Below are positions 63,628 through 64,000 of a stretch of 64,000 bases of DNA, piece after piece (position 1 is the stretch's first letter; each line of letters begins with the position of its first letter). The translations under genes and the position numbers were made by a program. The DNA lies in contig NZ_JAPWDU010000005.1 in the NCBI RefSeq assembly GCF_027257155.1, positions 248,001 through 312,000 on the forward strand, written 5' to 3'. Below the pieces are notes generated by a model. The model was not told the origin of the DNA, searched no databases, and worked only from the letters and a program-made list of their open reading frames with translations. The DNA comes from Cerasicoccus sp. TK19100. Its GTDB lineage: Bacteria > Verrucomicrobiota > Verrucomicrobiia > Opitutales > Cerasicoccaceae.

Positions 63628-64000
63628 TGCTAAATGAAGATTAGTGCTAATATTTACAAGCGCTGATCATGAGTTGAATAATCAGTTAATCATTGGGGTG
63701 TGGTTGGAAGATGCCTTTGCTGCCTGTGCCTTCTGTGTTAACCATACTAGATTCGGATTGATTGGGTCTTTAGTTTTATAAAGTGCTTTTGTTCAGTTTG
63801 ATGGCAAATTTACTTTTGCTGGATTAGCTGAGGATTTTTGTACTCATTATGCACCTGGTGCTTTGGATTCATGGTCAAATTGATTGTCTATTCAAAGCAA
63901 TGGCCACAGATATTTAGAGAGATGAAGATAGTTTATTGCTCCAAATCATCAGAATCTATTCTCTGTGTGTAATCCCAACTGTATTGATTCGATATCTATA
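63628..64000. other. Right-edge region with third palindrome copy
   Basis: About 370 bases without a recognised gene. TATGCACC-T-GGTGCTTT at 63848-63864 is a degenerate copy of the palindrome at 45433. A gene it controls may start beyond the window. Confidence 0.45.

Overview
The window looks like a polysaccharide-utilisation region from a member of the Verrucomicrobiota, probably Opitutales/Puniceicoccales. I infer this from several things seen together: PEP-CTERM-type C-terminal anchors in the variant forms PEV, PEP and PEA; autotransporter-type beta-strand repeats; very large proteins with pseudopilin-like N-termini that resemble what I remember of the Verru_Chthon cassette; and many modular secreted carbohydrate-active enzymes without a SusC/SusD pair. 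No tRNA, rRNA, CRISPR array or intact insertion sequence was seen.

Layout. The left edge (1-353) holds the last part of a JetD-like Wadjet defence nuclease. 552-3427 is a CBM9-like lipoprotein plus a sodium:solute symporter. 3826-8719 is a giant pseudopilin-like protein with a small secreted partner. 9133-16316 carries a GH39-like enzyme, an alginate-lyase-family enzyme, a GH63/MGH1-like enzyme and a GH31 enzyme, arranged as two divergent pairs. 16383-27275 (all minus strand) holds three members of an unrecognised TIM-barrel-like enzyme family joined to ricin-type and CBM35-like modules, one of them fused to an alginate-lyase-family domain, plus a GPH-type sugar symporter. 27522-35668 holds a GH123-like (DUF4091) protein, a CE15-like glucuronoyl esterase fused to a beta-strand-repeat stalk, and two PEP-CTERM proteins. 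36176-44213 holds an SGNH hydrolase, a GntR/LacI hybrid regulator, a second GH123-like protein and a GH35 beta-galactosidase. 44214-45556 has no intact gene and contains a decayed DUF932 gene. 45557-63627 holds a PEP-CTERM protein, a LacI regulator, a GH43 enzyme, a second giant pseudopilin-like cassette, a large clan-A glycosidase, a CE1-like esterase, an AraC regulator and a phytanoyl-dioxygenase/TIM-barrel gene pair.

How the parts may work together (inference). Lyase, CE15, GH39, GH43, GH31 and GH35 activities would suit a uronate-containing, xylan-like or glucuronan-like polysaccharide. No sulfatase is visible, which argues against a heavily sulfated algal polymer. Products would enter through the SSS and GPH symporters. 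The GH35, GH43 and GH63-like enzymes have no signal peptide and would act on imported oligosaccharides.

The strongest unexplained signal is a recurring operator-like inverted repeat, WGHAAC-N10-GTTDCW, often extended outward to AATAATGCAAC. It occurs in about eight intergenic regions between 3.7 and 39.8 kb, with direct-repeat versions at two more, one of them in front of the GntR/LacI hybrid regulator. It was not seen in intergenic regions from 42 to 64 kb. A second palindrome, ATGCACC-W-GGTGCAT, occurs at three places in that right-hand part. Together these suggest two adjoining regulons.
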